A stretch of 9,610 nucleotides of DNA, from NCBI GenBank assembly GCA_035632215.1, contig DASQHF010000020.1, positions 1 through 9,610 of the forward strand. The letters run 5' to 3'. Position numbers and translations under genes: made by a program. This document shows positions 6,808-9,610 of the stretch, one piece after another. The notes under the pieces are model-generated. The model worked only from the letters and a program-made list of their open reading frames with translations, had not been told where the DNA came from and ran no database searches. The first letter of the stretch is position 1; every line of letters starts with the position of its first letter. The stretch is from CAIYRG01 sp035632215. GTDB taxonomy: Bacteria > Pseudomonadota > Alphaproteobacteria > Micropepsales > Micropepsaceae.

Positions 6808-7374
6808 TTATTGCCCGCCGAGACGGCTGGAGGGGTCGTAGCGCGAGATGCAGTCGTGCATTTTCAGCCAGTCATTCGATTCCATCAAACAGAAGAGCGC
6901 GATCTCAGCCGGCGAATCGAATGTCTCGGTGACAATCTCGCCGGTCGCAGGATCGATGTTCGGCTGGCCGGGGTCGTTCGGGTCCGCGTTCGGATCCAAG
7001 CTGGGATCGAGACCTAAGCCGGGATCTGGCGGATCGGGGAACGTAGCCTGGAGCTGGATCTGTTCGAGATCGATCGAGCCGTCGTTGATGAAGTTGTTCA
7101 AGCCCATCCAGGCGATGACGAATTCGGCTGCGTCGGACTCTTCGGACTGGCACGCCTTCATGTTTGCGTCCGTGGCGCCCGCGGCTTTGCACATCTCCTC
7201 GATCGACGGGATGTTGAGGCCGTTGGGATTTGCCTCCGCCGCCGCGGTCTGCTGCGCGGGCGCGCCGAAGAGCGCCTGGCGGTGGCTATAGAGGAACACG
7301 GTCGAGACCGCGATCAGCATCACGCCGCCCGCTACTGCCACGACTGTGCGTTCCCGGTTCCACATGGCCGTCAT
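6808..7374 (-). CDS. Unrecognised membrane-anchored protein with paired cysteines, inside the nuo operon
   Basis: I do not recognise this 188-residue protein as any standard complex I subunit. The N-terminus (MTAMWNRER) is basic and followed by one hydrophobic segment (about 10-29), which predicts a single membrane anchor with the rest outside the cytoplasm. Cys62 and Cys75 form one pair and Cys162 and Cys175 another, both with 12 residues between the cysteines; each has Met ten residues after the first cysteine and Ser two after the second. A Pro- and Asp-rich linker (113-142) with seven Asp-Pro dipeptides separates them. It ends DCISRYDPSSRLGGQ. The ATG at 7374 overlaps the nuoF stop by 4 bases (ATGA), and the gene ends 2 bases before nuoG. 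A second ATG at 7365 is an alternative start. Context suggests a complex I accessory subunit or assembly factor; this is inference. Cysteine pairing as periplasmic disulfides is also inferred. Confidence 0.85.
   Translation of the reverse strand: MTAMWNRERTVVAVAGGVMLIAVSTVFLYSHRQALFGAPAQQTAAAEANPNGLNIPSIEEMCKAAGATDANMKACQSEESDAAEFVIAWMGLNNFINDGSIDLEQIQLQATFPDPPDPGLGLDPSLDPNADPNDPGQPNIDPATGEIVTETFDSPAEIALFCLMESNDWLKMHDCISRYDPSSRLGGQ
6949..7038 (-). repeat. Asp-Pro-rich low-complexity coding stretch
   Basis: Codons 113-142 of the unrecognised gene encode seven Asp-Pro dipeptides at irregular spacing of 3-7 residues, mixed with Gly, Asn and Leu. At DNA level this shows as recurring GATC- and GGATC-like words. 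The stretch is probably an extended acidic linker between two small helical cysteine-bearing parts, and may vary in length between strains. A metal-binding role is conceivable from the acidic residues, but no classical EF-hand pattern is visible. Confidence 0.6.
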
Positions 7375-8663
7375 TCCGCCGCCTGCGAGACTTGCGTGCG
7401 CAAGCCGTACGCGGCGATCCGGCGTTCGATCTCGGGCCGGAAGTGGCGCACGAGTCCCTGGATCGGCCACGCCGCCGCATCGCCGAGCGCGCAGATGGTG
7501 TGGCCTTCGACTTCCTTGGTGACTTCAAGGAGGAGATCGATTTCCGCCACCTCGGCATCGCCGACGACGAGACGATTCATCACCCGTTCCATCCAACCGC
7601 AGCCTTCGCGGCAGGGCGTGCACTGGCCGCAGGATTCATGGCGGTAGAACGAGGACAAACGCGCGATCGCCTTCACGATATCGGTCGATTTGTCCATGAC
7701 GATCACCGCCGCGGTGCCGAGGCCGGACTGGACTTCTTTCAGCGCATCGAAATCCATCAGCACGTTGTCGCAGACGGATTTCGGGATCAGCGGCACCGAG
7801 GCGCCGCCGGGGATCACCGCGAGCAGATTATCCCAGCCGCCGCGCACGCCGCCCGCATGGCGGTCGACGAGCTCGCGCATGGAGATGCTCATCGCCTCTT
7901 CCACGTTGCAAGGCTTGTTCACGTGGCCCGAGATGCAAAACACTTTTGTGCCGGTGTTGTTCGGGCGGCCGATGGAGGCAAACCATTCCGCGCCACGGCG
8001 CAGAATGGTCGGCGCGACAGCGATCGACTCGACATTGTTCACAGTCGTCGGACAGCCATAGAGGCCGACATTCGCCGGGAACGGCGGTTTCAATCGCGGC
8101 ATCCCCTTCTTGCCTTCGAGGCTTTCCAAGAGCGCCGTTTCTTCGCCGCAGATATAGGCGCCCGCGCCGTGGTGCAGGATGATGTCGCAATCCCAGCCGT
8201 GGATGTTGTTCTTGCCGATGAGCTTGGCCTCATAGGCCTGATCGATCGCCGCCTGGAGCCGCTCGCGCTCGCGGATGAATTCGCCGCGGATATAGATGTA
8301 GCAAGCCTTTGCGCGCATCGAGAACGAGGCAATGAAGCAGCCCTCGACAAGCGTCTGCGGGTCGTGGCGCATGATGTCCCGGTCTTTGCAGGTGCCGGGC
8401 TCGGACTCGTCCGCATTGACCACGAGATAATGCGGCCGCTCCTTCACTTCCTTCGGCATGAAGGACCATTTGAGCCCCGTCGGGAATCCGGCACCGCCGC
8501 GGCCACGTAACCCCGATTTCTTGATCACGTCGACGATCGCTTCGGGGCCCTTGTCGATGATCGCCTTGGTGTTGTCCCACTGGCCGCGCTTCATCGCGGC
8601 TTTAAGACCCCAGTCCTCGAAGCCATAGAGATTGGTGAAGATGCGGTCTTTGTCGGCGAGCAT
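7371..8663 (-). CDS. nuoF: NADH-quinone oxidoreductase subunit F (NADH- and FMN-binding)
   Basis: NuoF is the catalytic NADH dehydrogenase subunit, which binds NADH and FMN and carries cluster N3. The protein has 430 residues, the normal length. The glycine-rich nucleotide segment GLRGRGGAGFPTGLKW (51-66), the FMN-site segment NADESEPGTCKDR (83-95) and GAGAYICGEETALLESLEG (166-184) are all present. The 4Fe-4S ligands are Cys345, 348 and 351 in CGQCTPCREG and the distal Cys391. The frame is open 64 codons further upstream, but that part only reads nuoE out of frame. The ATG at 8663 yields the expected start MLADKDRIFTNLYG and has an excellent AAGGAG ribosome binding site. The start shares one base with the nuoE stop (TGATG), and the end overlaps the next gene by 4 bases. 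A long opposite-strand frame over this gene is a shadow. Confidence 0.99.
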   Translation of the reverse strand: MLADKDRIFTNLYGFEDWGLKAAMKRGQWDNTKAIIDKGPEAIVDVIKKSGLRGRGGAGFPTGLKWSFMPKEVKERPHYLVVNADESEPGTCKDRDIMRHDPQTLVEGCFIASFSMRAKACYIYIRGEFIRERERLQAAIDQAYEAKLIGKNNIHGWDCDIILHHGAGAYICGEETALLESLEGKKGMPRLKPPFPANVGLYGCPTTVNNVESIAVAPTILRRGAEWFASIGRPNNTGTKVFCISGHVNKPCNVEEAMSISMRELVDRHAGGVRGGWDNLLAVIPGGASVPLIPKSVCDNVLMDFDALKEVQSGLGTAAVIVMDKSTDIVKAIARLSSFYRHESCGQCTPCREGCGWMERVMNRLVVGDAEVAEIDLLLEVTKEVEGHTICALGDAAAWPIQGLVRHFRPEIERRIAAYGLRTQVSQAAE

Positions 8664-9262
8664 CAGGAGAGCTCCTTCAGCGTCGTCGCGCCACCGATCG
8701 GCTCGGAGGTATGGCGTCCATTCTGGGGTCCGGGCTTGGGCGTCTCGCCGCGCCGGAACGCCTCGAGGATTCGTTCCACCGCCTGCGCGTCCAGGTCTTC
8801 GTAAAAATCCTTGTCGATTTGCATCATCGGTGCATTCACACAAGCGCCCAAGCATTCCGCTTCCATCCAGGAAAACTTCCCGTCGGTGGAGATCGTGTGC
8901 TGATGCGGATGGATGTGCTTCTTACAGACCGCGACGAGGTCGGCGGAGCCCTTGAGCCAGCAGGGCGTCGTGGTGCAGACCTGCACCAGATGCTCGCCCA
9001 CGGGCGAGAGATTGAACATGGTGTAGAAGGTGGCGACCTCGAGCACGCGGATGTAAGGCATGCCCAGCATCTTCGCGACCGCTTCGATCATCGGCCGGGT
9101 GACCCAGCCCTCCTGCTCCTGGCCGCGCCAAAGGATGGGGATGACTGCAGACGATTGCCGGCCCGGCGGATATTTCTTGATCTGCTCTTCGCACCACGCC
9201 GTGTTCTCGGGCGTGAAGGCAAAGCTTTTGGGCTGCTCGGGATGAAGGCGGCGCAGGCTCAC
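8663..9262 (-). CDS. nuoE: NADH-quinone oxidoreductase subunit E (2Fe-2S, NADH module)
   Basis: NuoE is the thioredoxin-fold 2Fe-2S subunit that binds NuoF and carries cluster N1a, near FMN. The protein has 199 residues. The four ligands are Cys96 and Cys101 in VQVCTTTPCWLKG and Cys137 and Cys141 in ECLGACVNAP. The N-terminal helical part contains AVIPILWRGQEQEGWV and YIRVLEVATFYTMFNLSPVG, both conserved in mitochondrial and alphaproteobacterial homologues. A Gly- and Pro-rich tail (about 170-199) is typical of the alphaproteobacterial form. The start is GTG at 9262, giving MSLRRLHPEQPKSFAFTPEN. A GGGGAG site 8 bases upstream supports it, and the GTG overlaps the nuoD stop by 4 bases (GTGA). 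The gene ends one base into nuoF. Confidence 0.98.
   Translation of the reverse strand: MSLRRLHPEQPKSFAFTPENTAWCEEQIKKYPPGRQSSAVIPILWRGQEQEGWVTRPMIEAVAKMLGMPYIRVLEVATFYTMFNLSPVGEHLVQVCTTTPCWLKGSADLVAVCKKHIHPHQHTISTDGKFSWMEAECLGACVNAPMMQIDKDFYEDLDAQAVERILEAFRRGETPKPGPQNGRHTSEPIGGATTLKELS
8672..8677 (-). promoter_or_regulatory. Ribosome binding site of nuoF
   Basis: AAGGAG on the minus strand, 8 bases before the ATG at 8663 and inside the last codons of nuoE. It is the strongest ribosome binding site in the window and fixes the nuoF start against the longer open frame. Confidence 0.75.
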
Positions 9263-9610
9263 CGGTCGATCTCCCCGAACACGATGTCGATCGAGCCGAG
9301 CACGGCCGAGATGTCGGCCAGCATGTGGCCGCGGCAGAGGAAGTCCATCGCCTGTAGATGCGGGAAGCCCGGCGCGCGGATCTTGCAGCGATAGGCTTTG
9401 TTGGTGCCGTCGGAGACGAGATAGACGCCGAACTCGCCCTTGGGCGCTTCGACCGCGGCATACGCTTCACCCGCGGGCACGTGATAGCCCTCGGTGTAGA
9501 GCTTGAAGTGGTGGATGAGCGCCTCCATGGAGCGCTTCATCTCGCCGCGCTTGGGCGGTACGACCTTTCCGTCGGCGACATTGACCGGCCCTTGGGGCAT
9601 CTTCTCGATG
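9259..9610 (-). CDS. nuoD: NADH-quinone oxidoreductase subunit D, C-terminal part (cut by window edge)
   Basis: This is the C-terminal 116 codons of NuoD, the hydrogenase-like 49-kDa subunit that lines the quinone-binding cavity. The visible part starts IEKMPQGPVNV and includes KRGEMKRSMEALIHHFKLY, the conserved EGYHVPAGEAYAAVEAPKGE, and GVYLVSDGTNKAYRCKIRAP. It ends FLCRGHMLADISAVLGSIDI followed by VFGEIDR. The VFGEIDR ending is the standard NuoD terminus, so the 3' end is intact. The ATG seen at 9600 is an internal methionine, since the frame is open to the window edge and the residues before it are NuoD-like. The stop overlaps the GTG start of nuoE by 4 bases. The N-terminal quinone-site residues lie outside the window. 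Confidence 0.97.
   Translation of the reverse strand, partial: IEKMPQGPVNVADGKVVPPKRGEMKRSMEALIHHFKLYTEGYHVPAGEAYAAVEAPKGEFGVYLVSDGTNKAYRCKIRAPGFPHLQAMDFLCRGHMLADISAVLGSIDIVFGEIDR
9271..9276 (-). promoter_or_regulatory. Ribosome binding site of nuoE
   Basis: GGGGAG on the minus strand, 8 bases before the GTG at 9262 and inside the nuoD 3' end. Its spacing supports the GTG as the true nuoE start. Confidence 0.65.

Noticed and set aside
6808..7374. The extra gene as a homologue of NDUFS6, NDUFA12 or NDUFS4
   Set aside because: It has a membrane anchor and two Cx12C pairs. It lacks the zinc-site pattern of NDUFS6-type proteins and any NDUFA12- or NDUFS4-like motif I could see.
7375..7470. A 32-codon N-terminal extension of the unrecognised gene into nuoF
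   Set aside because: It is an Arg-rich reading of nuoF codons; the ATG in the ATGA overlap gives a normal membrane-anchor N-terminus.
7230..8510. A 426-codon open frame on the plus strand opposite nuoF and the extra gene
   Set aside because: It is antisense to conserved NuoF codons, has no recognisable fold or motif, and shows the Arg/Ala/Asp bias of a GC-rich shadow frame.
8664..8855. A 64-codon N-terminal extension of nuoF
   Set aside because: The extension reads nuoE out of frame and is not NuoF-like; a strong AAGGAG site and the family N-terminus support the ATG at 8663.

Overview
The window is an internal piece of a nuo operon, which encodes the proton-pumping NADH:quinone oxidoreductase (respiratory complex I). 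All genes are on the minus strand, so transcription runs from high to low coordinates. High GC, the gene order D-E-F-(extra gene)-G-H-I-J-K-L-M, a separate nuoE and nuoF, a roughly 700-residue NuoG without the extra N7 cluster motif, and mitochondrion-like NuoE, NuoF and NuoI sequences together point to an alphaproteobacterium. I cannot place it to order or genus from the sequence alone.

Layout in transcription order: the 3' end of nuoD (9610-9259, cut by the window edge), nuoE (9262-8663), nuoF (8663-7371), an unrecognised membrane-anchored protein (7374-6808), nuoG (6805-4688), nuoH (4683-3649), nuoI (3639-3151), nuoJ (3101-2505), nuoK (2503-2195), nuoL (2182-245) and the 5' end of nuoM (245-1, cut by the window edge). 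Genes overlap by 1-4 bases or lie within about 12 bases of each other. The one exception is a 49-base gap before nuoJ. There is no gene-free stretch over 300 bases, and I see no promoter, terminator, RNA gene, mobile element or CRISPR.

How the genes work together: NuoE, NuoF and NuoG form the NADH-oxidising module, with FMN and a chain of Fe-S clusters. NuoD and NuoI (with NuoB and NuoC outside the window) carry electrons to quinone at the interface with NuoH. NuoJ, NuoK, NuoL and NuoM form the membrane proton-pumping arm. All cluster ligands and the main antiporter charged residues I looked for are present, so the complex looks functional.

The item not explained by the standard set is the 188-residue protein between nuoF and nuoG. 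It has an N-terminal membrane anchor, two cysteine pairs with identical Cx12C spacing exactly 100 residues apart, and an acidic Asp-Pro-rich linker between them. It is coupled to nuoF by a 4-base ATGA overlap and is followed by nuoG after 2 bases. This makes it a candidate lineage-specific accessory subunit or assembly factor of complex I. I found no other candidate for an undescribed system here; the rest is a well-known operon.
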